Below are positions 31,430-44,214 of a stretch of DNA of 64,000 nt, in pieces. Within the stretch, counting starts at the first letter, position 1. Each line of letters begins with the position of its first letter. A model generated the notes under the pieces. It was not told the DNA's origin. It did not search any database and was given only the letters and a program-made list of their open reading frames with translations. The position numbers and the translations under genes are program-made. Source of the stretch: Pieris napi (lineage: Eukaryota > Arthropoda > Insecta > Lepidoptera > Pieridae); the NCBI RefSeq assembly GCF_905475465.1, contig NC_062246.1, positions 7,590,001 to 7,654,000 of the forward strand, given 5' to 3'.

Positions 31430-34405
31430 ATTCAATCGCAACATTTAAAGTTTTAACGCGAATAGAGTTTTGGCACATCGCCCGAACACAATATACGTCA
31501 GTTCTGTGTCAAGAGGTGTTTTATACCTTAACCTCAGAATGAATCATTGTGGGAACTCCACCCGGCAGCACGTAAAAGCCTTTTTAGCTTGTTCTAGAAA
31601 ACCTATGAGCTACTCGCGTCTGTGTGATTTGTGATACACATATGGATGTATCTTATTGGAATGTAACGTCTTTAAATTTTTGTATTTATTTTACCTATTA
31701 TTTATGTTTCCCACCGTTCCCACCGTTATAGCATGTTTTTCTTAACTTATTCATAAAAACTAATTCAGTATTATGGACGCATTTAGCTACTCTTTAGAGT
31801 ACGAGACTCTTTCGTCTCTTTCTATCAATCTGTGGTCACACTATCATAAAGAGAGACACAGTACTTTTGTTAAGTGGAATTAGAATATTTTATAAATAAG
31901 ATACTTAAAACAGAATATTATAATTTATATTATTAATATATTCTGGAATAATGATTTAATATAAATACTCGTATTTTATTACTTTAAAAGTAATATTTCA
32001 AATACTTGAAAAGCAAATAAAAGTAAAGGTCGTATGTCGAGAACTCGTGTAATATAACTCAGAGACGCACAATAAAGCCAAGTTGAACTTACGAGTAGCT
32101 CACAATATGACAATGCATAACTTGCCACAAAGTGAGGAGCCGATAACTTTTGAAAAAAATATTTTTGTTTAGATGTTTGTTTGTAAAGTAATAGAGATTT
32201 AGTAAAAAGTAGAAGGATACTACAACTTTTTCTGAGATATTTTTGAAGTATACTCCTTTAGTAATTGATGAGAGTGAAATTTTACGATGCGCGGCATTCG
32301 ACAAGTTAAAAACAACATTCGAATAATAATAGAATTTAATGTAAGAGAATAATAATAAATATTTATTTATTTAATTTTTCAAATGTAAACTGAACTTTAT
32401 TGACTATAATGACTCCTTTTCCAGTCTTTGATTATTTAATTGTAATTAATTATTTGCATGCAATCAAAAACTATTTTTAATAATGCCTAAGAAGTATAAC
32501 TTCTTACGCGCGTACATAAGTACACGCACCCTTTTTTTATATGAGAGTGTTTTTAAGTCGAAACAAGTACTACACAATACATATTTTATGCTGTTTGTGA
32601 CATTCTTCAATAAGGTCTGGTCCCAAACCATTTAGCGCATAAGAAAGCAGTTCAATGGCTAATCGTGGTTCTGGGTTTGTTCCTTGGTGAAAAAACGTCG
32701 GCACGGTTCCGCTGTTACCACTCCTATTAAAGAGCGAGTGTTGGTGGCACAGTTGGATTTTAGTGGATATGCATAGTTCGTGAGTTAAACAACAGAGTAA
32801 CGTCTAGAATTTTGATCACTTTCATTTCCAAAATATCTGACAGACTCAAAAATGGAGCTTTTTATACCCCATTAGGTTAAGCTTCTTCAAAATATGTTTG
32901 AGAAAGCAAAACTTTATTAAAATGAACTGAAAACGAACTTAAATAGCCAAGTACTTTTTCCTCAACTACCCAGACGAAATACCATCATCTCGTAATTATA
33001 CCACAATTTATTTAATAGGTACATTAATTTGTGGAATCGAAACCTTCGCCGCTAATTGTAACAAAAAGTCCAAAAGCTGACATGCTGCTACTCCACGTTT
33101 TTCTATGGGCCGGTTGTCAAATGTCAACTGTCATCTTTTGTACAGCTTGCCAGCCAGTCGACTGTGAAACGTTAAATTATTTTTTCTAGGAGTATCTGTA
33201 TAATATATGTGAACCTGAGAACCTAACAACCCTATGAATACCTAAGCCCTACAGATGTACCCTAACTCATAAATAGTTAATATATAATTAAGTACGGGAT
33301 GTGTGCACCAAGAGACCTAAGGTAACAGACGGAGCCCTACGGGTAGGATCAGAGGTTGAAGGAGAGTTTATCTCAAAGCTAAGGGTAGGCGGGTAGGCTT
33401 AACGCAATAATTAACAGCTTGAGTCTTTGCCACTAAGAGGAAAGAGAAATGAATAAGACAGCAGCACATTTGGTTTATTTTTCTAAAATAATATCTTAAA
33501 TAAATTAGCTGTTGGTGTATCTCGCAGTAGTTGGTCTATGTTTAAATGAAATCTGAACATTTTTAATATCTATTGTAAGAATGTATATCGCATGTAAGTT
33601 TAATTATTATTCGACAAACGGATGTAGTATCAATTATCATGGCGAATCATTTCGAATGTCATCGTGTATAGGACATGATGTGGTGTTAACCAATCAGAAG
33701 CAAACGGAACGAACAATCGATTCGTCATTGCTGTCTAAATTCATTTCATTCATTTATTAATCAACAGCTGATGGCGTTGTGCATATGTAAAACTAATGGC
33801 AAAACGAACCCATAGAATACGGTTAAGGGTTTCATATTTTGTAGAAATTTTCAATATTGTTCAATGTAATATAATTTAATTTATAATAAAGTAGATTAAC
33901 AATGTGTGGTGAGTCATTCCGTTATTTGTGTACAATTCCGTTTAAAAAAGTCTAGTAATCATTTTTTTATGACATGAAATCTCAATTGTTTCAATTGTTG
34001 AAATTTAGACGATCTTAATCGTAATATAAATGTTGCTTATAATAAACTCTAAAACGTACATTCCCATAATTGTAATGACAATGTTACTGCAAAAAAAGTA
34101 TGGGTAACTCTTAGACTATTTTATGATAATTAGATTGGTCGAGTGTGCTGATTTACAGCTACCACCCTACCATTTGTTATGAATTTTTAACAGACTCTGA
34201 ATTTAATCACTTCGGAATTTTATCACAATTTACGAACCAATTTATAATTTTCTGAAACTAAAGTTAACAGCATGTTTCGTGCTTTTTTGAAAAGATATTT
34301 TTATAGGTTACTGTTAAAACATAGGTTTATGTGTTATTGATGCATGAGTTATACCTTAGAAGGTTACTAATTACTATACATACTATATATTTAGTTTTAT
34401 AAATA
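31430..34405. other. Intergenic stretch, nothing classified
   Basis: A GC-richer patch (33300-33420) and several minus-strand open frames of about 70 codons were inspected; none shows family motifs or exon borders. Confidence 0.4.
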
Positions 34406-34421
34406 CTAATTATCTGCGTAA

Positions 34422-34718
34422 AAGCAGTGTTGGCTTAGTGGCTTTAGCGTGCGACTCTCATCCCTGAGGTCGTAGGTTCGATCCCTGAATGTGCACCAAT
34501 GAAGTTTCTTTCTATGTGCGCATTTAACATTTCACCGTTCGGGTGAAGGAAAACATCGTGAGGAAACCGACATATCTTAGACCCAAAAAGTCGACGGTGT
34601 GTGTCAGGCACTGGAGGCTTATCACCTACTTGCCTATTAGATATAAAAATGATCATGAAACAGATGTAGAAATTTAAGGCCCAGAACTAAAGAGGTTGTA
34701 AGCGCCACAGATTTATTT
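34422..34718 (+). mobile_element. SINE-B, full-length copy with 12-bp target duplication
   Basis: It is flanked by TTATCTGCGTAA at 34410-34421 and 34719-34730. The head is tRNA-like: TTGGCTTAGTGGC (box A-like) and GGTCGTAGGTTCGATCCC (box B). The body has GTGAAGGAAAACATCGTGAG and AAAAGTCGACGGTGTGTGTC, and the end is GCGCCACAGATTTATTT. The perfect duplication marks a recent insertion. Confidence 0.92.
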
Positions 34719-34730
34719 TTATCTGCGTAA

Positions 34731-35595
34731 CAAATATTGAAGATATTTCCTTTATTAGGATGTCAACACATTTTTATATATGTATTAATATTCAAGATTG
34801 AATTCAACAGTAATTGAACACAATCATTACATCAAAAGTTTTTTTTCATAACGCGATCAATAAGTCTCTTGTTTGTGAAATAAAAACTAAACTCCAGAAC
34901 TTGTCTTAACCAGAATTAATATTTTTATATCTATAAAATGTATTGATGTCTATAACAGTAAATTCTGTATGGTACAAAAATAGAGTTACTTATTTTCTGA
35001 TAAAAAATTCCTATCTAGTTAAAAAACGATTTCACACTAATAATAATTTTTATGTTAACTTTGATTCTCCATAATCAATAAAATTATTGTTATAAAATGT
35101 AAAACAACATTTTCTGTCAGATATTGAAACACAGACAGAAGTTTTCTTGTTGGAGTATTTTTCTACTTAAAAAGTTGACGGGTTTAACTTTTGACTGCGA
35201 GTTTCACCCACCAATTGATCAAGCTTTTTTAAATTCTTTGAGGTTCGGGGCAATAAAAACTAGAATATTGCCATGTAAAAAAATATAAAGTCTACCTTTG
35301 TTCAATCAATGTGTCCAATGGCGACCGCAATCAAATGCATTCGTTCTATTTCACTTTTAACATTTTTTAACTGGCAACAATTTATTTTCGTTTATTTCTG
35401 TTGTAGAAATATTCACGAATAATAGCGTGGGTATTCTTTGTGTTTAAAGCATATACGAGTTATTTTACGTCTAGAGCAAAAATCTAAAGTCATCTCAGAG
35501 ATCAAAAGGTTATCTGATCTGAACAATTAAGGCTGGATGCAGAAAATAGAAAAAAAGAACTTGGTAGGACTATAACACCACTTTCCTTAAAACAA
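34731..35595. other. AT-rich stretch, nothing recognised
   Basis: No exon-like sequence or terminal repeats. Confidence 0.5.
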
Positions 35596-35599
35596 AACT

Positions 35600-35730
35600 T
35601 TCAGTATTGATTCAAAACTTTATACATTCGTCTAAACGTCTAAACCTGTCCATGCTGAAACCGAAAGTATTATTCTTGTGCAACAGTATTTTAAAATTGT
35701 AACGTCAAGTAAAAAATAATTAATATGTCA
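35600..35730 (+). repeat. Unclassified interspersed repeat, copy C (partial)
   Basis: It reads CAAAACTTTATACATTCGTC, then CCATGCTGAAACCGAAAGTA and TTCTTGTGCAACAGTA, then AATATGTCAAATGGAAGA. It matches the second half of copy A at 7040-7195. Confidence 0.6.
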
Positions 35731-35734
35731 AATG

Positions 35735-37425
35735 GAAGATAGACCAGTGCCGATAATTTTTGAAACCTAAATAAATAATAGTAGGATGAAACCTATTGGA
35801 AAAGGAGGAGAATATTATAAAAATTAAAGGAAAAATAATTTAAAATGCAAAAAATCGTATGCAGTACCTACCCATCGTACGCCCAGACCCGTCATCCCCT
35901 TCCCGTTTTTTACCCTTAAAACTCCCATGAAACCCTTATTCTATGAGTACTAAACGAAATTAATTTTAACTGTGAAGCTGACATTCACAAAAATGAAAAC
36001 ATTATAAGTACCGAGTTTTCACTTAATCAAATCCCTCAAATAGTCACACAATTTTTGTTCTTATTTCAATAAGATAGGGCCAAAAATCGCTTGAATGGAG
36101 AACCCCTAAGCTACCGCCATAAAGACGTCACAGCGATTAATGCTGATACAAAAACAGCAACAAAAGTATCACGTATAAGTACACAGGCCCAAATAGGGTT
36201 GTCAACAAATAATTAAAATTTGATATTTCTCTGAGGCATATGTTATGGCTCATTTGTCGTTGTCATTATTATTAATTTTTGTCAAATTATGCTGTAAAGA
36301 CAGATCAGTCTGTTTAGTTTTTTAATTAAGTAAGTAATGAAATAGTCTAGGATCTGTAATATTATATGTAATTTGTGAACAATGTGTTGTATAAACATAA
36401 TAATTATATTTTTTTTAAATTTTTTAAAGGACTGCCTTTAATTATTTAGTGCTTTACATATTTATATAAAACTACTGTTAAGAAGAATTTCATTCTATAA
36501 ACGCAACGACATAAATATCCTCACACATTTACAAAGACACTCCCAATAAATATTCCAAAAAAGCTGCCAAGCTTTGAGTGCAAAGGCTTGCCTCTCTAAA
36601 ACGAAGACAGGATTTATTGTGGTGTCAGTACATGGCGACATATGGCTAGCAGCAATGAAAAGGCGTCTGTTAAGAGTCTCAGTGACAGCCCTATATGAAA
36701 CAATAGGGCATTGTAGTCCCCGCGGTTGGGTTATCGTCGGATTACGCACAAGCGCGACTCTATCTCTGATGAACCAACTCTCATCTCTTTTCATTGTTAT
36801 GTACTCCTCTCCTGAGTATACACTATACATTCAGATGAATTTCTTAATTCCTATTTGCTTTTTTCGCGAATTGTTCTGTATTTTAAATAACATACGTTTT
36901 AACATTTGACGACTTATTACTTACCGGAAGACTAATAGTACAAATCGAAATATTATTAATTTATATAGGTACATATACTTATGACCGTCAATAAAAAAAT
37001 AACAAAAATAATTAAATCAAAGGCATAGAAATTACTAGAGAAATAAACTCTTCTACTCTTTTTAATTGCCAAGCTTTATATATATAGAGTAAGATATTGA
37101 ATCTGTTATAAAAACTAAAGTTAACGTACCTTCAATAGTCAGACCATAATGTCAACCTTTAATAGTTTAGTTTAGTTCCAATATTTAACAAAGAAATTTT
37201 AGTAAATATTGGAATTCCCGTGATCTGCCGGCCAACTGTAAAAATAAAACAATGATATTTCATTACAAAAAACAATAATAGTTAAATGTTTTGATTCTAA
37301 AATATGAGCGAATAAAATTGCGACAATTGTAAGCTTTGACACAAGTAAACATGAGTTGTTAAACTCTCGGAATATGTAATTGTCTGATTCCCGGGTGTCA
37401 AAACGTATTGGATTTGAAATACAGT
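35735..37425. other. Stretch with no supported gene
   Basis: Two opposed 111-codon open frames overlap at 36495-36909 in a GC-richer patch (for example GCCAAGCTTTGAGTGCAAAG). Both cannot be coding, and neither gives a motif I recognise. They may be a decayed retroelement. Confidence 0.4.
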
Positions 37426-37665
37426 CCTGCGATTCTGTAACTCACTTTTCGAACTCACAAAGCGGTTTTCGTATCGGCGGTCGCTGTCAAATCAGTCGTG
37501 AAGCAGTCATTTTATGATTTGGCATTCTGATAAACAATAAACTACAAGCTCCCACCTTTTCAGAATGCCAAATCATAAAATGACTGCTTCACGACTGATT
37601 TGAGAGCGACCGCCGATGCGAAAACCGCTGTGTGAGTTCAAAAAATTGAGTTACAGAATCGCAGG
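37426..37665. mobile_element. Foldback element with 105-nt inverted arms
   Basis: The left arm starts CCTGCGATTCTGTAACTCA and the right arm ends TGAGTTACAGAATCGCAGG. The inner arms are ATGATTTGGCATTCTGA (to 37530) and TCAGAATGCCAAATCAT (from 37560), leaving a loop of about 29 nt. Arms differ at only a few positions. No coding sequence. Target duplications could not be seen. Confidence 0.85.
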
Positions 37666-37719
37666 GCAGGAGTCATAGTCGCACTCGACTATGAATATTA
37701 CAGAGCGCAATGGTTATTT

Positions 37720-38230
37720 TTATTTTTAACGGCACACTAACGAAACACATATAAACACTTACAACACATGACATACCAAAACAAGATACATGCATGTGCA
37801 TCAATAACAAGTGTGCAGATTGTTTAGACGGAAACATTACAATGATAAAGAGAAAATAACTTAAACATTAAAAGTAAAAACAAACTAGATTAAAAAAAAT
37901 GTGCAATTTATAAAATATAAAAAAAAATGTATTAATACATTTCTACTTTGTAATTGTCACTATTATTATTATTATGTATATAAACACACTAGCAGCTTAA
38001 TAAGCTGATGTGAGTGTATTTTGAGATTTGGAGAAACCATCCAATCTATTTTTGAAGGAGTTCAAAGATGGTGCACTGATTACACTTTCCGGAAGCCTAT
38101 TCCAGTTGGCCACTACTTGGTTTGGGAGAAAGTTCTTTAGGGAATTTGTGTTATGTTGAGTGGTCTTAAGTTTTAAAGAACTACCCCTCAAATGTGTATT
38201 TTCGCTTAAAATAAAGAGTTCTCAATTCCT
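37720..38230 (-). pseudogene. LINE ORF C-terminus with its 3' UTR
   Basis: The minus strand reads QVVANWNRLPESVISAPSLN, then SFKNRLDGF, a CR1/Jockey-type ORF end. It is followed (towards lower coordinates) by a 3' UTR matching 18812-19061. The ORF upstream of 38191 is lost, so it is a 5'-truncated copy. Confidence 0.8.
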
Positions 38231-38234
38231 GGTA

Positions 38235-39020
38235 CATTATAGTGGCCAGTGAGGATTTTATAGGTTTCAATGAGATTTCCTCTTAATATCCTCTATTGGT
38301 CACGGATCAACAGTGGTTATTATTATTATTGTATTAGCTTGTTTTATTAAATACTGCAGGCGAAGTCTAAGTGCACTTGAGACAATCTAGATGGATTTCA
38401 TTGTGAATTTAGTAGCATCACGATATAGACTTGTATATACAATACGTTAAATTTAACCGCACACAAGTATTAAGGTCACGCTCTTCAGGATTATTTATTC
38501 AAGGATATTTCTATTTTCACAACATCGCAACGGAATCAGATCGTTTAGTACTTTCGCACACGATTCGCACAGGCTTGTGTCTAAAAAAATATTTCATATT
38601 TGACAAGGAAACATCTTTCAACATACGTGTTGTACCATAAATTAATTCATTAACGTAGCATTCATTACCCGTCATTATTATGTAAACTTCACTACGCCGT
38701 AAACATTTAAAAAAGTTTACATTTAAGATATTGGTATTATTGCCGTCAAGGCAAGGCAAAAATATCGTCCACGATACGATTCACGTTTTAAAAATTTAGT
38801 TGTGTAAATAAACTATGTATTTAAATATTTTATATTGTATAATTCATCTATTAATAATAACTGTAAGGAAACTTGGTGTGTGGATTTTGAATCACAGAGA
38901 TACAAGGTGTATGTAAAATAAATTTTATTTCAAAAATTAACGGCATTTTAAATCATGATACTACATTTTATTTCGTGTTACATGTTAAACTCTAAGCTCT
39001 TCATAATAAGTAAATATAAA
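38235..39020. other. Stretch with nothing classified
   Basis: Opposed short open frames at 38431-38759 overlap each other. Neither has a recognisable motif. Confidence 0.4.
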
Positions 39021-39030
39021 CCTATGAATC

Positions 39031-39331
39031 AGCAGTGTCGGCCTAGTGGCTCCAGCGTGCGACTCTCATCCCTGAGGTAGTAGGTTCGGTCCCCGGCTGT
39101 GCACCAAAGGACTTTTTTTTCTATGTGCGCATTTAACATTTGCTTGTAAGGTGAAGGAAAACATAGTGAGAAAACCGGCTTACTATAGACCCAAAAAGTC
39201 GACGGCGTATGTCAGGCACAGGAAGCTGATCACCTACTTGACTATAAGATTGACATATAATCATAAAACAAATTCAGAAATCTGAGGCCCAGACCTAAAA
39301 AAGGTTGTAGCGCCACTGATTTATTTATACA
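39031..39331 (+). mobile_element. SINE-B, full-length copy with 8-bp target duplication
   Basis: It is flanked by TATGAATC at 39023-39030 and 39332-39339. It starts AGCAGTGTCGGCCTAGTGGC, contains GTAGGTTCGGTCCCCGG (box B with one change) and AAAAGTCGACGGCGTATGTC, and ends GCGCCACTGATTTATTTA. Confidence 0.9.
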
Positions 39332-39339
39332 TATGAATC

Positions 39340-40585
39340 GTGTGCAGAGGCGCTAATGCTCGTTAAGCCCTACCATATGCTAATGGGTTCGCCTTTTTTA
39401 AAATGATTTCTTTTCTCCGGAGACTCCATCCGAGCGCTGATTACATCTCTACCGGATTCTAAGGGAAAATCTACTTTTTATTCCGCAAGGAATTGTAGTG
39501 CCTAGTTGTACATACTTTTCTACAAATAAAACATATACATTTTCAAAAAATTAATATCTAACTAGTCTGGCCATAAGTTCTGTTACAAATGAAAATGCAT
39601 TTCTTTTTCAACTTTTTTATTATTTTGAATTTGGAACACGTCTATTTATTTCATTACCTTTATTAAGGTATTGTGAATATTTGAAGTTCTTTATTATTTA
39701 CTTTATTTTTTACTTTTATATGAATGATATTAGCCCCTTTAACTTGAAACAATTGTTTTTATAAAAAAATATTAATAAAACATAGTAGTTCATAATATTG
39801 TTATAATTATATTATATTTTTACAATAACATTTACATGAATTCTATGCGTTTATAAAATATGAAATTATTGTGATAAAACTTTAGGGTGTTATACAATGC
39901 GATTCATGGATACAAATAGTGTAGTATTAAACCAAATGAGGTGATATTAATAATATGAAATTATTATTTTCTGTATTTAATATACAAATAAGGTTTGATA
40001 TGAAATTTGTTATTCAATAAAACATTTTTACCAATAAGTTTCCTATAATATATTTTCTTTGTTTTAAAAATACAGTGTAGGTGTATATTATAAAATGTAT
40101 GTTATATGACGAAAAATTGAAACTCGTTTTCCTGAGTCGTAAAATAGGTAATTCTCACGCGCCTTCGAACCGTAATCATAAACATAGAAAAAATCGTTTT
40201 CTTATATTCCGTCGTAAAATTTTACTATCGTCGGTGTACACATTGTTGGGTTAAGCAAAGTTAAACGTGGTTGAAATTTGGATCAAATTGGAGTTATAAT
40301 CATACATTACTTAAATACCTAAAATTTTGTTTTATAGAAAATAAAACCGACATCATATTATAACCTTTTATATTTCAAGAACCAAAGTACTTTCTTAAAA
40401 GTCGGCGACATACACGTCAGCAAAGTGTTGTTTGTTTCTTTAAAAAACATAAACAAAAGTTCTAGAATGAGTACTCAATGTTTTATAAACTATAATTAAT
40501 AATTTAAATAATAGTATTGATCGCTGTATCCGTTTCGTTTCATCGTATTTGATTTTTTTACTTAAAAGGCATGCCTTTTTTAAAA
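39340..40585. other. AT-rich stretch, nothing recognised
   Basis: No exon, RNA gene or terminal repeat is supported. Confidence 0.5.
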
Positions 40586-40589
40586 AATT

Positions 40590-40740
40590 GCCAAAATTGC
40601 CTTGCCAACCCCATTCTCCAGACATCGAAGACATGACCTCTTCGTAAAGCTACTAATTGCGCACGTAGCACAAATCCATTGGTGCACAGCCGGCGTTCGT
40701 ACACACGACTTCACGATTAGGAATCACATGCCTCGCCTAG
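40590..40740 (-). mobile_element. SINE-B, diverged copy
   Basis: CATTGGTGCACAGCCGGCGT, ACGACTTCACGATTAGGA and CACATGC follow the order of an inverted SINE-B head. Box B is decayed. Confidence 0.55.
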
Positions 40741-40744
40741 GCAA

Positions 40745-42350
40745 TTAAATAATTTATTTAATGTTTTAGCCTTCATCATTTGTTTATCATTTAATGAGGG
40801 TTAAGTTTTCATTTAGTTTTGGTTATTATTGTTATTTTATTTTTATCTTTTTAGTTTTTATGAATTTTTAGTTATTTTAATTTTTTTTGTGATTGTTTGT
40901 TTAATTTTTTCCCTTGATAGATTGCTCATGTTGTAATGTAATTGATGTGTATGTGTGTTAAAAGTGTAAAGTCATATTTTCTTGTATTTTTTAGGCATAC
41001 ACATTGTTTTAGAACGCACAGATAAATAAATAAATAACTCAAAACACGCGAAAATTAAATTAACGGCCTCCATACAAACATGTACGCACAATGTTACATC
41101 GTATAACTTTAACACGTGTTAGATTCGGTCGGTCGGCCGTGACATAAAGAACACTGTTCAATGAGTTTTCTCGTTATAGGATAAAATGTAACTGAGGGTT
41201 ATATGATTTAGCTGCGAGGTCAGTAATGTGCTTTATATAACACGCTTTGTGCTGCGATCTGATAATACTTTAAGAGGAAAATGTTTGTTTAAGCTTTTAT
41301 TTTTTTACTATTTTAAACATTTATTTTTAGTATTGTTCTGCGACTATATAGTGAAAGTATATGTACATTGTACATATTTGCACCATAATAATTAAACTGA
41401 AGGGACGATTTTTAAAGGCATATTTTACCTACACTAATTGTGTGTATACTTGAAACTGTGGTAAACTTGAGTAATACAGACATTTTGACAATATTGGTCC
41501 CTAGATCGAATTAATTAGCAATAGATAATGCAATCGCAATATGAAACCACAGCACTTGTCTCGGCTACTGCCGTGACAAACTAAAACAAAATATCGACTT
41601 GTGTTTTAATTTTGTCTCCATAACCTTACTAAATCGACAAAGATCACGTCAAAGATTAAATATTTCCACATAATTTTTAAGCTTCCCAGTTATTTGCACT
41701 ATATCTGATCCTCTTAGCGCCGCTATCTCGACTTGAGACGGTTATTTAGCGCTCGACTTCAAGATATCACATAAAGAATTTCTCAGTTATAAAACTAAAA
41801 TATGCTTTTTTAAAGCTTGAAGTAAAAGTCCTGTCCTCATGCCGTCTTCGATTATTTGTTATTTTTAAAGGATGCATACAAAAAAATAGTCTTAACAACC
41901 TTCAAATCAAGGTCTATTCGTGATTTAATTATACTAATTTGTTACGTTCCCACAAAAGCCTGTCAAAAATTCAAATACTTAAAACTCGTTTTAACGGGTA
42001 ACAACGGAATAACAAAAACCCCCAATAAATCTGCGGACAAGCAATTTGTCTCGTTGTTTGTGCGTAGCACTTCGTAGCTATTTGTAGCGCGAGCTACAGC
42101 GGCTCGTTGATCGACCGGAAACAACCTTTGATAGTAAATTACGTGAAAAAACTGTATTCGGTTTCAGTTTTATGTGAATGTTTCTTTTTTATAAAATTAT
42201 TTTATCAATTGGGGCACAAATAAAAAACTATTACTACAACTCCTCCTTGATAAGTTGCCTCCTTAAGTAGTCTCCTTAGTGATAAGTTGTGTTTCATTAT
42301 AGGCATGTAACGAAACAAAACAAAACTTACAGATGCACTTGTAAACGCTC
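40745..42350. other. Stretch with no supported gene
   Basis: A T-rich segment ending AATAAATAAATAA near 41035 may be a LINE tail. No other structure was found. Confidence 0.4.
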
Positions 42351-42355
42351 TAAGG

Positions 42356-42560
42356 CTTAAATGGAAATGGGCAAGTTTCTAGAGCGTGGAATAAAAGATA
42401 GACACTTGAAATAACAAAATGGACTGGACTGAAAAAAAGATGTATAGGATGACAAAAGAAAAGATTGAGAGATGACGTTACAGAACTAGCGGGGAAAAGT
42501 TGGATGAATGTTTCTCACGACAAAGAGAAACGGAAAAATATGGAGTAGGCTTTTACTTTT
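42356..42560 (+). pseudogene. LINE (RTE-like) ORF 3' fragment
   Basis: In shifting frames the plus strand gives LKWKWA, then RAWNKR and ITKWTGL, then RRWRDDVTELAGKSWM-like sequence and DKEKRKNME-stop-AFT. This is the same ORF end seen at 6240-6530 and 25100-25310. Several indels break it. Confidence 0.65.
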
Positions 42561-42703
42561 AATATTCTACGGTTTTGATATTTGTAAATATGTGAGGAAC
42601 ATGTATACTAACTTTTTTAGTATAGTAGTTTATTCTAAGAGTACATTGTCTTCACATATAATTATTTAACAAATGTAAACAAAATATTGTAAACCTATTT
42701 TAA

Positions 42704-43704
42704 CACGTTCACTGCGGCAAGTAAAATAATAATTTTTCATCAGGTGCGGCGGCGGGCCAAAATGCGCCCCCATTGATATTTCCGCCGGTGCGTGGCAGGT
42801 CTTTCTAGAGCCAACAGCACTAGGATAGATTAAATTGCTATAACTTTGTGGAAAAATAATGTATACATTTTTTTTTATATTGTTAGAATGACCTTGAACC
42901 CAATTCCTTAGGTTTGATTCGCCCCGGGATCTGGCAAACAGGAAATGAGAAATAAAGCAGGAAAAGCGGCAGGCCGATATCGACCTGAACCGCACTAGAA
43001 TATATTTTTAGTAGTGATGGGACAGAGAAATATCGAAAATAAAACAGAATTATCGTAAACTCAACTCAAACTCAAACTCAAAATATCTTTATTCAAGTGG
43101 GTAACCAAGTACACTTTTGAATCGTCAAGTTAAATTAATCGTAAATTTACATTTACTACTAAAGGAACTGAAAAATGTATTTATTTACTTATGTATGCCT
43201 GTCTTGGAAACAGAAATACTTTTAATTTTTCTTAGTGGAAAATATTTCTTCACTGCTGTCACTATCACTGTCAATAACTGCAAGGCGAATTACTCTATTT
43301 TCCAAAATTTGTATTTTTCTTGTATTGCTTGCCATCGTTGATAATATCGAACGCTATGTTAGATCAGTTAGATAGCACAACACTAACTGGTCGGGCGCGC
43401 GCTCTGTGCGGTATCGGGTCGCCAGCTGCCTGTTGGGTGGGCGGGCTGAAATAGGCCCACTGCCGCACTCAGCGGATGCAAAGCAGCGTCAGTGCGTGGT
43501 AGGTCGATAAAAGCCTGCCGTTATGTTTTGATGGGGAAAACCTACAATTTTGACCGCAAGATGAAATATATATTTGTCCCTGTCGAATTTTTACAAACAC
43601 CTGAGATAATCGTTACGCACCAGCGAGAGGGACATAGATTTCTTCGTCCGCACCAGCGGAAATACCGCGGCAGGATGATATCGGCCTGTTACGCAGTGAA
43701 CGTG
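42704..43704. mobile_element. piggyBac-type MITE inserted in a LINE 3' end
   Basis: The 1,001-bp element is flanked by TTAA at 42700-42703 and 43705-43708. Termini CACGTTCACTGCG and CGCAGTGAACGTG are perfect inverted repeats; subterminal regions (TGCGTGGCAGGTC and TGCGTGGTAGGTC) also correspond. An uninterrupted copy of the target at 10371-10437 confirms the borders. No transposase is encoded. Confidence 0.9.
43057..43130 (-). mobile_element. CR1-like LINE 3' tail nested in the piggyBac-type MITE
   Basis: (AACTC)n repeats, then AAAATATCTTTATTCAAGTG and CACTTTTGAATCGTCAAG. On the minus strand this is the end GATTCAAAAGTG, ACTTGAATAAAGATATTTTG and a GAGTT repeat tail of a lepidopteran LINE. 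Confidence 0.72.
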
Positions 43705-43865
43705 TTAAAAGAGTAAGTGTGGAGTTTCTTGCCCATTCTTCTCCACACGAAACTACCTTTTGGAAGGGGCAACTAGAATCTTCTTTGTATTTTGTTTGAC
43801 GTTCAAAAGTGCCATTTTAGGTGGTCTAATTGAAATAAATGATTTGACTTTGACTTTGACTCTAA
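43705..43865 (+). mobile_element. CR1-like LINE 3' UTR, right of the piggyBac insertion
   Basis: It continues the segment at 42653-42703 across the TTAA. It reads GAGTTTCTTGCCCATTCTTC, TTTTGGAAGGGGC, GTTCAAAAGTGCCATTTTAG and ends AATAAATGATTTGACTTTGA with TTGACT repeats. Confidence 0.78.
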
Positions 43866-44084
43866 AGGGGCCATATAAAAACTGGACCACTAAAAAAAGG
43901 AATCTACATTAAAATTTAAAACTTATACTAACACAACTAATACTAATATTAAAAAAATGTAAAGAAACCAATTGTTGTATGGATTAATTAATAAAGCTTT
44001 AATAATAATAATAATAGGCAAGGAGGATCAGCCTTCATATCGTTGTCCAATTTTAGTTCTCGTTCTCGTTCTCGTTTATTTTAG

Positions 44085-44210
44085 TCATGCCAGTTTCCTC
44101 ACGATATTTTCTTTCACAGTACGAGCGAGCGTAAAAGAAAGCTGGTGTTGGAGTCTACGACAGGGATGAGAGTCGCACGCTGAAGCCAACACTACTCTTG
44201 GGCCACATAC
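44085..44210 (-). mobile_element. SINE-B, truncated copy
   Basis: CCAGTTTCCTCACGATATTT, GAGTCTACGACAGGGATGAG and AGTCGCACGCTGAAGCCAAC match an inverted SINE-B head. The tail part is lost. Confidence 0.7.
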
Positions 44211-44214
44211 GCAT

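Noticed and set aside
36495..36909. Two overlapping 111-codon open frames on opposite strands
   Set aside because: They overlap each other almost fully, lack splice context and show no motif; possibly a decayed retroelement, but nothing supports a gene.
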